Origin: DASRTE01 sp035656095
GTDB taxonomy: Bacteria > Actinomycetota > Actinomycetes > Jiangellales > Jiangellaceae
Length of the DNA stretch: 64,000 bases
Direction: 5' to 3'
Assembly: GCA_035656095.1 (NCBI GenBank)
Contig: DASRTE010000093.1
Coordinates: forward strand, 8,369-72,368
The stretch's first letter is position 1. Each line of letters begins with the position of its first letter. Position numbers and translations under genes: made by a program. Under the pieces are notes generated by a model. That model saw only the letters and a program-made list of their open reading frames with translations, was not told where the DNA came from and made no database searches. This document shows positions 42,511 through 50,315 of this stretch, one piece after another.

Positions 42511-42584
42511 TAGCGGGGGCGGGACTCGAACCCGCGACACAACGATTATGAGCCGTTTGCTCTAACCACCTGAGCTACCCCGCC
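42511..42584 (-). tRNA. tRNA-Met (elongator, anticodon CAT)
   Basis: A 74-nt cloverleaf with acceptor GGCGGGG/CCCCGCT, anticodon stem AACGG/TCGTT around CTCATAA, and T arm GCGGG-TTCGAGT-CCCGC. The closed first acceptor pair (G-U) and T arm fit the elongator type. No encoded CCA. Confidence 0.95.
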
Positions 42585-42617
42585 TGTTCCCGGCGCCGCG
42601 GCGACGGTACCGGTCAG

Positions 42618-42690
42618 AGCCCCAATACGGAATCGAACCGTAGACCTTCTCCTTACCATGGAGACGCTCTGCCGACTGAGCTATTGGGGC
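42618..42690 (-). tRNA. tRNA-Thr (anticodon GGT)
   Basis: A 73-nt cloverleaf: acceptor GCCCCAA/TTGGGGC, anticodon stem TCTCC/GGAGA around ATGGTAA. No encoded CCA. It lies 33 nt upstream of tRNA-Met on the same strand, so the two and rpmG may form one transcript. Confidence 0.97.
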
Positions 42691-42773
42691 GAGCCGCAGA
42701 CGAGGGTACCAACCGCACGGACCGGCGAGAAATTCGTTCGAGGCCCGCAGAGGACGGCCCGGAGGTGACACCG

Positions 42774-43160
42774 ATGCCCTATCAGGTACTGACGACGGTG
42801 ATCCTCGGACTGCATTCCTTGTTCGTCGCCTATGTCGTCCTGGGCGGCTTCCTGGCCTGGCGGTGGCCCCGCGCGATCTGGCCGCACCTGCTCGCCGCCG
42901 CCTGGGGCCTGGCGATCGTCGCGGAGCGTGTCGACTGCCCACTGACCTGGGCCGAGGACTGGTCGCGGCAGCGCGCGGGCGAGGCGGAACTGACCGAGGG
43001 CTTCGTCGACCGCTACATCGAGGGCGTGCTCTACCCCGAGCGGTACGGGAGGCTCGTCCAGGCGCTGGGCGCCCTTGTCGTGGCCGTGTCGTGGGCCGGT
43101 GCTTATGTACGGTGGCGCCACCGGCAGGTCGCCCCCGAGTCGCTGCCCAACCGGAACTGA
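42774..43160 (+). CDS. DUF2784 membrane protein
   Basis: A 128-aa protein of unknown function from the ATG at 42774, with GGAGG 8 nt upstream. Hydrophobic segments lie at about 4-24, 30-48 and 95-112; the motif CPLTWAEDWSRQ ... FVDRYIEGVLYPERYG is typical of DUF2784. It is divergent from tRNA-Thr. The last 166 bp before the stop region (42983-43148) are repeated at 47317-47482. Confidence 0.85.
   Translation: MPYQVLTTVILGLHSLFVAYVVLGGFLAWRWPRAIWPHLLAAAWGLAIVAERVDCPLTWAEDWSRQRAGEAELTEGFVDRYIEGVLYPERYGRLVQALGALVVAVSWAGAYVRWRHRQVAPESLPNRN
42983..43148 (+). repeat. 166-bp direct repeat, left copy (3-prime end of DUF2784 gene)
   Basis: This copy aligns without gaps to 47317-47482 with about 8 differences (about 95 percent identity), in the same orientation. 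The right copy is a gene fragment without its 5-prime half. Together they bracket the CLC-to-GAD block. Confidence 0.9.
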
Positions 43161-43423
43161 ACAGCCTCGCCGACGCATGAACCTGCCCGATCGTCAGCCG
43201 TACCCGGCTCTGTAGGTCACGTCCGCGAGACCGGTCCGACCAAGAACCTGTCCCCGCCAAGCCCCGACACACGTTATGCGCATGGTGTCGGCCAGAATGC
43301 CTGCGGACGACGATCGCGGGGTGACTGCTTTCGGCTTGACCGACGGTGGCACGTGGTCGCACCCTGTCCGGCGACCGGCTCGTCCAATTCGGGCGGTCTG
43401 GTGCGCTTGACCGTGGAGTTCTG

Positions 43424-44808
43424 GTGAGCCAGCCGCGCGACCTCGAGGGTGCCGGGGCACGTGAGTCGGGTCGTCCTGTCCCGTCGCCGTCGGCGGGACA
43501 GCCTGCGATGGACCCGGTTTCGGTCATCCGTTCCAAGCCGTACCTTTCGGTGCTGTTGCTCGCGGTGGTCCTGGGCATTCCGATCTCGGTTGTCGCCTAC
43601 GGCTTCCTGGCCCTGATCACCGCGGCGCAGCAGTACCTGTTCGACGATCTCCCGAACGACGTCTTCGCGGGGAGCGTCCCCGCGTGGTGGCCGGTGCCCT
43701 GGTTGGTGCTGTGTGGGCTGCTGACCGGGTTGACCATCCGGTACCTCCCAGGCCAGGGGGGCCACTCACCCGCGCTCGGGTTCCAGGCCGGAGGAGGTGC
43801 ACCCGCTGACCGCGACCTGCCCGGCATCTTCCTGGCGGCTCTGACCACCCTCAGCCTGGTGCGGTGCTTGGACCCGAGGCACCCCTGATCGCCATCGGCG
43901 GTGGCCTTGCGGCACTGACCATGCGTCTGGCGAAGCGGGATGCGCCACCGATGGCAGTGACGGTCATGGCCTCGGCCGGCAGCTTCGCGGCGATCAGCAC
44001 GCTGCTCGGCTCTCCCGTGCTCGGCGCGTTCCTGATCATGGAGGCCGCCGGGATCGGAGGCATGACGCTCACCTTGGTTGCACTTCCCGGACTGCTCGCG
44101 TCCGGCGTCGGCGCGCTGATCTTCGTCGGCCTGGACGACTGGACGGGACTCGGCAACTTCTCCCTGGCGCTGACGACGGTCCCGCCGGCCGTGACTCCGA
44201 CCTGGGCGACGATGTCCTGGGCCCTGGTCATCGGCGCGGGTGGCGCGCTACTGGGCTGGCTGATCCGCTGGATAGGCTTGTCCCTACGCCCGGTCGTGCA
44301 CGTGAACCGGGTGCTGGTCACCGCGATTCTCGGCTTGCTCATCGGACTCACCGCGACGACGTACCAGCTCCTCTCCGACCACAGCTTCACCGAGGTGCTG
44401 TTCTCCGGACAGGATGCCCTGCCCGAACTGGTGGAACACGCCGCCGTGTACTCGGTCGGACTGCTGATCCTGCTCGCCCTCTGCAAGACCTTCGTCTACG
44501 GGCTCTCGCTGAGCGCGTTCCGCGGCGGACCGGTGTTCCCCGCCATGTTCATCGGTGCGGTGCTGGGCATCGCCGCGGCGGGCTTGCCCGGCCTGAGTCT
44601 CGCACCGGCGATCGGCATGGGCATTGGAGCCATGTGCGCCGCCATGCTGCGGCTACCGCTGACGTCAACGCTGCTGGCCACCCTGCTGCTCGGCGCCGAC
44701 GGCGTGTCCGTGACCCCGGAGGTCGTGGTCGCCGTGGCGGTTGCGTACGTCATCACGATCGTGCTTCCGGCTGCGGGTCCGAGGGAACCAGCGTTGCCGC
44801 CGACATGA
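43424..44808 (+). pseudogene. CLC-family chloride channel/transporter, frameshifted
   Basis: CLC proteins move chloride, often in exchange for protons. The frame from the GTG at 43424 (GGAG 5 nt upstream) runs to a stop at 43888. The frame shifts by one base near 43856-43861, where CTGGTGCGG should read CTGGGTGCGG to continue into VLGPEAPLIAIGGGLAALT. The second part stays open to 44808. Present are the GSGIP-equivalent GQGGHSPALG, GPEAP (gating Glu), FLIMEAAGIGG and GxFxP (GGPVFPAMF), about ten hydrophobic helices, and about 461 residues in all. It could be a real inactivation, a programmed shift or a base-call error. Confidence 0.85.
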
Positions 44809-44909
44809 CACGCGCCGAGAGACCAAGACCAACCGTCCCGGAGCTCAGTCGCCGACCCGCCCGCTGTCGCCAAGGGTCGGCTTGCCGACCGCGCCGGGCG
44901 ACGCCCACG

Positions 44910-45023
44910 TCACGTCGCGGAGGTGAGCAGCCTGATCACCGGTCCCAGCACCACCAGGTCGAGCAGCATCTCCGCTGTGACCAACAGCCTCGTGCCGAGG
45001 TGAAAGGGTGGACCCGTCGCCGT
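44910..45023 (-). pseudogene. Relic of a membrane ion-channel C-terminus
   Basis: A 37-codon frame between stops on the minus strand reads LGTRLLVTAEMLLDLVVLGP then VIRLLTSAT. It resembles the last helix of two-TM potassium-channel-like proteins of actinobacteria, but nothing upstream continues it. It lies in the 290-nt gap between the CLC pseudogene and the next gene; otherwise I see nothing in that gap. The assignment is weak. Confidence 0.3.
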
Positions 45024-45098
45024 TCACCCGGAGTGGGTGAGCCACTTCTCCGATGTTCGGCGGAGGGTGGTGACGTCGGCCCGGCAGGGGGAGCCAGC

Positions 45099-45809
45099 AT
45101 GTCCGTGCGTCCCGCAGTTCTCAATGCGATGATCGCATGGCTCTTCATCCTGGGCTCAGCCTGCTTCGTCCTTGGATCGGTACCTGCCTACCTCAACGCG
45201 GTCGGTGGACCCGTGGACGGCATCACCTACTTCGTGGGCTCGATCTTCTTCACAGCGGCGTCGTTCGCCCAGCTCGTGCAAGGGCAGAGCCCGGGAATGA
45301 CCGGTGTCACCGCGGCGCAACAGAACACGCGCGCACCCGTCAGGCTCTGGAACTGGATGCCGCACGACCGAAACTGGCTGGCCGCGGCCACCCAGTTCCC
45401 CGGGACGGTGTTCTTCAACGTCAGCACTCTGGCCGCGCTCACCCACAATGCGACCGCGGCAGAGACCGACCGGTATGTCTGGCGTCCGGACCTGTTCGGC
45501 TCGACCCTCTTCCTCGCGGCGAGCACGTTAGGCATCCTCGCCGTCACAGACCACTTCCTCAGCCTTGAGACGCGCTCGGTGCCGTGGCGGATCGCGTGGC
45601 TGAACATGGTCGGGTCGATCCTGTTCATGGCCTCGGCCCTGGCCAGCTACGTCCTCCCCAACACCGGTGAGCTCGTGAGCACTCGGGTGTCCGTGGTGGG
45701 GACACTGCTGGGCGCGGTGTGCTTCATGGTCGGCGCCGCCCTGATGTTCCGAGCCTGGAGACAAGCGCTGGTGTCGGCGCAGCCTGCCACGCGCCCGGAA
45801 GACCAATAG
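45099..45809 (+). CDS. YrhK-like multi-pass membrane protein
   Basis: A 236-aa protein from the ATG at 45099 (GGGGAG about 7 nt upstream). Two similar two-helix units carry the pattern WLFILGSACFVLGSVPAYL ... YFVGSIFFTAASFAQLVQ at the N-terminus and MVGSILFMASALASYVLP ... VGTLLGAVCFMVGAALMF at the C-terminus, matching the YrhK-type GS-x-F repeat. Further helices lie between. Function unknown. It lies 109 nt before gad on the same strand and may be co-expressed with it. Confidence 0.6.
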   Translation: MSVRPAVLNAMIAWLFILGSACFVLGSVPAYLNAVGGPVDGITYFVGSIFFTAASFAQLVQGQSPGMTGVTAAQQNTRAPVRLWNWMPHDRNWLAAATQFPGTVFFNVSTLAALTHNATAAETDRYVWRPDLFGSTLFLAASTLGILAVTDHFLSLETRSVPWRIAWLNMVGSILFMASALASYVLPNTGELVSTRVSVVGTLLGAVCFMVGAALMFRAWRQALVSAQPATRPEDQ

Positions 45810-45918
45810 ACCGGCTGCCACCCATGGCACCACAGATAGCCACCGACCTCCCGTCCATGCTGAGCCAGCCCAGCTCCCCGGCATCCGTGCTGCTGGCGCG
45901 ATCACAAAGGAGACGCGC

Positions 45919-47295
45919 ATGACCACCACATCCGACCCGAACGCTGACGCGGCCCTGTTCGGCAATCGCTTCGTCACCAAGGAGGTGCCGAGCCGCGAAC
46001 TTCCGGAGACGGGCATGAGCCCGGTCGATGCGATGCGGCTGGTCGCGGAGGACCTGGCCCTCGAAGGCGATCCCGCCCGCAACCTCGCGACCTTTGTGAC
46101 CACGTGGATGGAGCCGGAGGCACAGCGGATCATCGCCGCCAACCTCCACCGCAACTTCATCGACCACGCCGAGTACCCACGGACCGCCGAGATCGAGCAG
46201 CGCTGCATACGGATGCTCGCCAACCTCTACCACGCACCGGGAGAGACGACCGGTGCCCGCACCCAGGGTTCATCGGAGGCGATCATGCTCGGCGCGCTCT
46301 CGCTGAAGTGGAACTGGCGCAAGCGCCGGGAGGCCGCCGGCGAGCCCACGACAAGCCCCAACCTGGTCTTCGGCGGCGACGTGCATGTCGTCTGGGAGAA
46401 GTTCTGCCGCTACTTTGACGTCGAGCCCCGGATCGTCCCACTGGCGCCGGGCAAGTACACGATCGGCCCCGAGGACGTCCGCCCACACATCGACGAGAAC
46501 ACCATCGGGGTGGCCGCCGTCCTCGGCACGACCTTCACCGGGCACAAGGACGACATCGTCGGGATCAACGCCCTGCTGCTGCAGCTCAAGGCTGAGCAGG
46601 GCTTGGACGTGCCCATGCATGTGGACGGCGCGAGTGGCGGCTTCGTCTGGCCCTTCCTCTACCCCGACTCACCATGGGACTTCCGCCTCGAACAGGTGCG
46701 CTCCATCAACGTATCCGGGCACAAGTTCGGACTCGTCTATCCGGGAATCGGTTGGCTGATCTTCCGGGAGACCTCAGACCTCGCACCGGACCTCGTATTC
46801 GAGGAGAACTATCTCGGCAAGACCGACGCCACGTTCACGCTGAACTTCTCCACCGGCTCCGCGATGGTCCTGGCGCAGTACTACAACCTCGTCCGCTACG
46901 GGCGGGCCGGCTACACCTACATCATGCGAAACATGCAGGCGAACGCGAAGACCCTCGCCGAGAAGCTCCAGTCCACGGGCAGGTTCGAGCTGATTGGCCG
47001 CGACGAGGAGCAGCTCCCGCTCGTGGCGTTCCGGCTCGCCGCGGACGAACGCTACGACGAGTTCGACATCGCCTGGCAGCTCTCGGCGGAGCGCGGCTGG
47101 ATGGTGCCGGCGTACACCCTGCCGCCCGACGCACAGGACATCACGATCATGCGTGCCCTGGTCAAGGAGACCCTGAGCCGTGAGCACGTCGACACCCTTG
47201 CGCGAGACATCGAGGAGGCCTGTAGCACCCTGGCGAGGAAGGGCGGAGCGCACGAGTCGGAACGCCAGAAGATGGTGACCGGCCCCGGTCACTGA
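45919..47295 (+). CDS. gad: Glutamate decarboxylase
   Basis: It converts glutamate plus a proton to GABA and CO2, consuming cytoplasmic acid. The 458-aa PLP enzyme has HVDGASGGFVWPFLYPDSPW and the PLP lysine at 269 (NVSGHKFGLVYPGIGW). The N-terminal part (TFVTTWMEPEAQRIIAANLH) and substrate loop match GadB-type enzymes of about 460-466 aa. The Shine-Dalgarno AGGAG lies 6-7 nt before the ATG. No GadC antiporter is adjacent. The stop is followed 21 nt later by the right copy of the 166-bp repeat. Confidence 0.95.
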   Translation: MTTTSDPNADAALFGNRFVTKEVPSRELPETGMSPVDAMRLVAEDLALEGDPARNLATFVTTWMEPEAQRIIAANLHRNFIDHAEYPRTAEIEQRCIRMLANLYHAPGETTGARTQGSSEAIMLGALSLKWNWRKRREAAGEPTTSPNLVFGGDVHVVWEKFCRYFDVEPRIVPLAPGKYTIGPEDVRPHIDENTIGVAAVLGTTFTGHKDDIVGINALLLQLKAEQGLDVPMHVDGASGGFVWPFLYPDSPWDFRLEQVRSINVSGHKFGLVYPGIGWLIFRETSDLAPDLVFEENYLGKTDATFTLNFSTGSAMVLAQYYNLVRYGRAGYTYIMRNMQANAKTLAEKLQSTGRFELIGRDEEQLPLVAFRLAADERYDEFDIAWQLSAERGWMVPAYTLPPDAQDITIMRALVKETLSREHVDTLARDIEEACSTLARKGGAHESERQKMVTGPGH

Positions 47296-47316
47296 GGCCC
47301 GACCGAGCGAACAGCC

Positions 47317-47493
47317 GGCGGAACTGACCGCAGGCTTCGTCGACCGCTACCTCGAGGGCGTGCTCTACCCCGAGCGCTACGGGAGGCTCGTCCAGGCGCT
47401 GGGCGCCCTTGTCGTGGCCGTGTCGTGGGCCGGTGCTTATGTACGGTGGCGCCACCGGCAGGCCACCCGCCAGTCGCTGCCCGTGCGGTCGTG
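47317..47493 (+). pseudogene. 3-prime fragment of a DUF2784 gene (right copy of the 166-bp repeat)
   Basis: It encodes ELTAGFVDRYLEGVLYPERY ... AYVRWRHRQ and a stop at 47491-47493, with no 5-prime half or start. 47317-47482 matches 42983-43148 at about 95 percent, including a run of more than 80 identical bases. It begins 21 nt past the gad stop. Its own stop codon overlaps the second palindromic repeat, unlike the intact copy. Confidence 0.9.
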
Positions 47494-47557
47494 AAGATCG
47501 CCGTGCAGGCTGAGGCAGACCTGCCGCCGGGTTGCTCTGCACGACGATCTTCACGAC
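47488..47557. repeat. Palindromic repeat, copy 2
   Basis: 21-nt arms (47488-47508 and 47537-47557) starting GTCGTGAAGATCG with a single mismatch enclose a 28-nt loop. The arm core GTGAAGATCG-CGTGCA is shared with copy 1 at 38954-39022, while the loops differ. In both cases the arm covers the stop codon of the preceding plus-strand gene. Confidence 0.85.
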
Positions 47558-47610
47558 TGCTGGCAGATAGCCGCCCGACCAGGACGGTAGACACCTCACC
47601 GTGGCCGTGG

Positions 47611-47692
47611 TCGCAGGCATCGGATTCGATCCGACATAGGCGAAGCCGACGGGCTCAGAGACGCCCACCCAACTCGGCACAGCGAACCGGCC
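47611..47692 (-). pseudogene. Decayed tRNA-Tyr-like sequence
   Basis: 47611-47653 aligns without gaps to the 3-prime half of tRNA-Tyr (59488-59530) with 35 of 43 matches, including a 16-nt identical run across the variable arm. The T stem is GTCGG/CCGAT instead of GTTGG/CCAAC, a paired change that keeps base-pairing. The next 39 nt align at about half identity and end with a near match to the 5-prime acceptor, but anticodon and acceptor stems no longer pair. It is either an attachment-site remnant or a decayed full copy. Confidence 0.65.
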
Positions 47693-47834
47693 GGCCATTC
47701 GGTCGGTGGGCTGCTGAGGTTCACGCGGTCGAGCAGAGCCCGGCTCGATCAGCGGCTTCGCTGGGATCTGCCAGTGGTGCGACACGCGGGAAGAAAGTGA
47801 GTTCGGCCTCCACAGACTTTGTTCGTCGCTTGGG

Positions 47835-47865
47835 CACACTAATCACATTGTTCACACTGATCACA
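47835..47865 (+). promoter_or_regulatory. 18-nt-period direct repeat before the F420-ligase-like gene
   Basis: CACACTAATCACA (47835-47847) and CACACTGATCACA (47853-47865) match at 12 of 13 positions and are spaced by TTGTT. They lie 40-70 nt before the ATG at 47906 in an AT-rich stretch, where a promoter would be. It is a plausible activator or repressor site. Confidence 0.4.
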
Positions 47866-47905
47866 GCAGCCACAGCATTAACGACGGTCGAGCACTGGAG
47901 GCAGC

Positions 47906-48658
47906 ATGTCCTACGAAGCTCCGGCGATGGACAAGGCCGAGGACGGAGTCAAAGCCTGGAGTCGTGTACAGGTGGCCGGCGTCGATTATCTGCGTCACCC
48001 GGTTCGTACGCGTTGGCTCGATGAGGCGGACGAGCTTGTCTGGTCGTTACACGAGCACCTCGAGATGGCTCGGCCAGGCGACACGGTCGCAGTGAGCGAG
48101 AAGGTCGCCGTGCTGCTCACCGGCCGAGCCGTGAGCATCGATACCGTTCCTCCGGGGCGCCTGGCGCGCGCCCTGGCGCATTGCGTGCACACGCGCACCG
48201 ACTCGCGCGGGCTCTCGGTGCCGGAGAAGATGGAGTACGTCGTCCGCACGATCGGTCGCGCCCGCGTGATTGCGGCGGCCTTGGGCGCCGCCGTGACCCG
48301 ACCGTTGGGCGTGCGGGGAGCGTTCTACGTGCTGGCCGGATCGGTTGCCCGGGACATCGATGGTGGGCGTCCGCCGTACGAGGGCCTGCTGTTCCCGCCA
48401 CTCGACGCCGCCGTCGCGCAGGTCATTTGCACCGAACTGGAGCAGGCGCTGGGCATCGGCGTCGGCATCGTCGACCTCAACGACTTCGGTGGGTCCATCC
48501 GCGCGGTCTCTCCACAGTCATTGCCGGCCCCGACTCTCGCTGCCGTGCTGGCCGACAATCCGATGGGCCAGCGCTGCACTGGGACGCCCTTCGTGATCGT
48601 CCGACCGCCTACCTCGACGGTCCCTGCCTCACCGAAGCGGGCGGTCACCGTCGCCTGA
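47906..48658 (+). CDS. F420-0:L-glutamate ligase-like protein
   Basis: A 250-aa protein whose core (GDTVAVSEKVAVLLTGRAVS ... GVRGAFYVLAGSVARDIDGG ... VGIVDLNDFGGSI ... LADNPMGQRCTGTPFVIVR) fits the CofE/F420_ligase superfamily, which adds glutamate to a carboxylate with GTP. It lacks the reductase domain of actinobacterial FbiB and no other F420 genes are near, so the substrate is probably different. GGAGG lies 4 nt before the ATG. Its end overlaps the convergent MurJ-like gene by 14 nt. Confidence 0.6.
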   Translation: MSYEAPAMDKAEDGVKAWSRVQVAGVDYLRHPVRTRWLDEADELVWSLHEHLEMARPGDTVAVSEKVAVLLTGRAVSIDTVPPGRLARALAHCVHTRTDSRGLSVPEKMEYVVRTIGRARVIAAALGAAVTRPLGVRGAFYVLAGSVARDIDGGRPPYEGLLFPPLDAAVAQVICTELEQALGIGVGIVDLNDFGGSIRAVSPQSLPAPTLAAVLADNPMGQRCTGTPFVIVRPPTSTVPASPKRAVTVA

Positions 48659-50204
48659 GCGTCACCAGGCGCAGAGCCTCGGTGAGCAGGTGCCGCTCGG
48701 GTGCCTGCACGATGTACAGGACGGCCACGAAGACACCCAGCACTGCGAGGCCGGTATAGGCCACCGACTCGAGGTTGCCAACGACGCCGGTGTCGGCAGG
48801 TGGAGACAGCACCCGGAGGACCAGCGCACCAGCGGCGGCCCCGGCGGCGGCCGCGCCGGCAGTGCGTCCCACCACACCCGGTACGGACCGGAGCGCCACG
48901 GCGCCATGGCGGCGGCCCAGCAGCCACGTGTTCGCCACCGCGGCGAACACAAGCGACAACGATGTCGAGGCGGCCAGTCCGGAGATTCCGAAGATCGGAC
49001 CGAGGGTCAGGTCGCCGGCCACGTTGACGGCCATGGCAACAAGCGCCACCAGCACCGGCCTGCGGGAGTCCCCCAGCGCGTAGGAGGCGTGCACGACAAC
49101 CTCCCGCCAGCCGAGGGCGAGCAGGGCCGGGGCGTACCAAAGGACCGCAGTGGCGGTTCGACGGGTGTCGCTCGGGCCGAAGCTGCCGTGCTCGAAGACG
49201 AGCGCCACCATCGGGCCAGCGCAGACCAGCAGGACTGCGCAGACCGGAAACAGCACGGTTGCAACAGTGGCCAGGCCACGGCCAACCAGCCGCTGCATCT
49301 CGTTCCGATTCTGGACGCCCGCAGCGGCGCCGAGGGCAGGGTAGAGAGCGGTCAGCAGCGACGCCACGAGCAGTGTCTCCCCGATGCCGATCAGCCGCCA
49401 CGCGTAGGCCAGCGCGGAGATGGTCCCGTCGGCGATCGTCGAGGCGACCGCCCGGTCGACGAGAGTGTTGACATTCCCGAGGGCGCTTCCCAGCAAGAGA
49501 GGCGGAACCAGCCGGGCGATGGCCCGGAAGCCCGGATCCTTCACGTCCAGGGAGGGGCGCAGACGCAATCGCAGGGCACGCAGCGGCACCAGCTGACACG
49601 CTAGCCGTGCCGCCGAACCGACGACGAAGCCGACAGCGAGCGCCGTGACGCCGTAGCGGGGGCCGAGTATCACCGCTGACCCGATCATGATCAGGTTGAA
49701 CGGCACTCCCTGCACGCCGGCCCAGAAGAAGCGGCCATGCGCCTCGGCCGCGGCGGCGAGCAGGTTCGTCCCAGCGATCAACACCGTCGCGACCAGCACG
49801 ATCCTGGTCAGAGAGCTGGCCAGGGCGGCCTGCGGTCCCTCGAAGCCCGGCGCGAGCACCGCCACCACCGAACTCGTGGCCAGGCCCATGACCAGGGATC
49901 CCAGTCCCAGGACCAGCAGCGTCACCGACAGCGCTACCGAGAGGGTGCGACCGGCTCGGTCGGGCTTGCCGTCTGTCGCGTTCTGGGCGGCGAGCACTGG
50001 GACGGTTGCCTTCGCCATCGCGCTCGCGACCAGCCCGAGGACGAGGTTCATCAACCCCTGCGCCACAAAGTAGGCGTCCAGCTCCGCGCCGGCACCGAAC
50101 ACCCCTGCGATCACCACGTCGCGAAGGAAGCCGAGCATCGCCGACACCGCGGTCAGTCCGGTCACCAGCGCGGCCGCCTGCGCTATTCCGGCGCGGGCCT
50201 TCAC
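48645..50204 (-). CDS. MurJ/MviN-family lipid flippase
   Basis: A 519-aa membrane protein with about 14 hydrophobic segments. The N-terminus (TGLTAVSAMLGFLRDVVIAG, then VFGAGAELDAYFVAQGLMN) is typical of MurJ, which flips lipid II. Actinobacteria usually carry their main MurJ near parB/trxA with a large C-terminal kinase-like domain; this one lacks such a domain and sits in an accessory block. It may therefore be a paralogue for another polyprenyl-linked glycan. Confidence 0.82.
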   Translation of the reverse strand: MKARAGIAQAAALVTGLTAVSAMLGFLRDVVIAGVFGAGAELDAYFVAQGLMNLVLGLVASAMAKATVPVLAAQNATDGKPDRAGRTLSVALSVTLLVLGLGSLVMGLATSSVVAVLAPGFEGPQAALASSLTRIVLVATVLIAGTNLLAAAAEAHGRFFWAGVQGVPFNLIMIGSAVILGPRYGVTALAVGFVVGSAARLACQLVPLRALRLRLRPSLDVKDPGFRAIARLVPPLLLGSALGNVNTLVDRAVASTIADGTISALAYAWRLIGIGETLLVASLLTALYPALGAAAGVQNRNEMQRLVGRGLATVATVLFPVCAVLLVCAGPMVALVFEHGSFGPSDTRRTATAVLWYAPALLALGWREVVVHASYALGDSRRPVLVALVAMAVNVAGDLTLGPIFGISGLAASTSLSLVFAAVANTWLLGRRHGAVALRSVPGVVGRTAGAAAAGAAAGALVLRVLSPPADTGVVGNLESVAYTGLAVLGVFVAVLYIVQAPERHLLTEALRLVTLRRR

Positions 50205-50315
50205 GGTTGCGAACCTAACGGGCGTGGTGTGGAACGTGCCTCATGTGCCACGCCGAGAACGCCGACGAAAAAGGTCGGACCGGCTGACAGCGTGCACCGC
50301 TACGCGATGCGCGGC

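Noticed and set aside
43161..43423. Possible gene in the 263-nt spacer before the CLC gene
   Set aside because: No frame with a start, Shine-Dalgarno and sensible composition; only a weak TTGACC-like element is present.
44634..45098. N-terminal 155-codon extension of the membrane protein at 45099
   Set aside because: The extension overlaps the CLC gene end, is Arg/Pro-rich and lacks a start signal; the ATG at 45099 has a good Shine-Dalgarno.
47162..47839. 225-codon minus-strand frame containing VGFAYVGSNPMPATT
   Set aside because: That peptide is the usual translation of tRNA-Tyr sequence; the frame is not a gene but helped reveal the tRNA relic.
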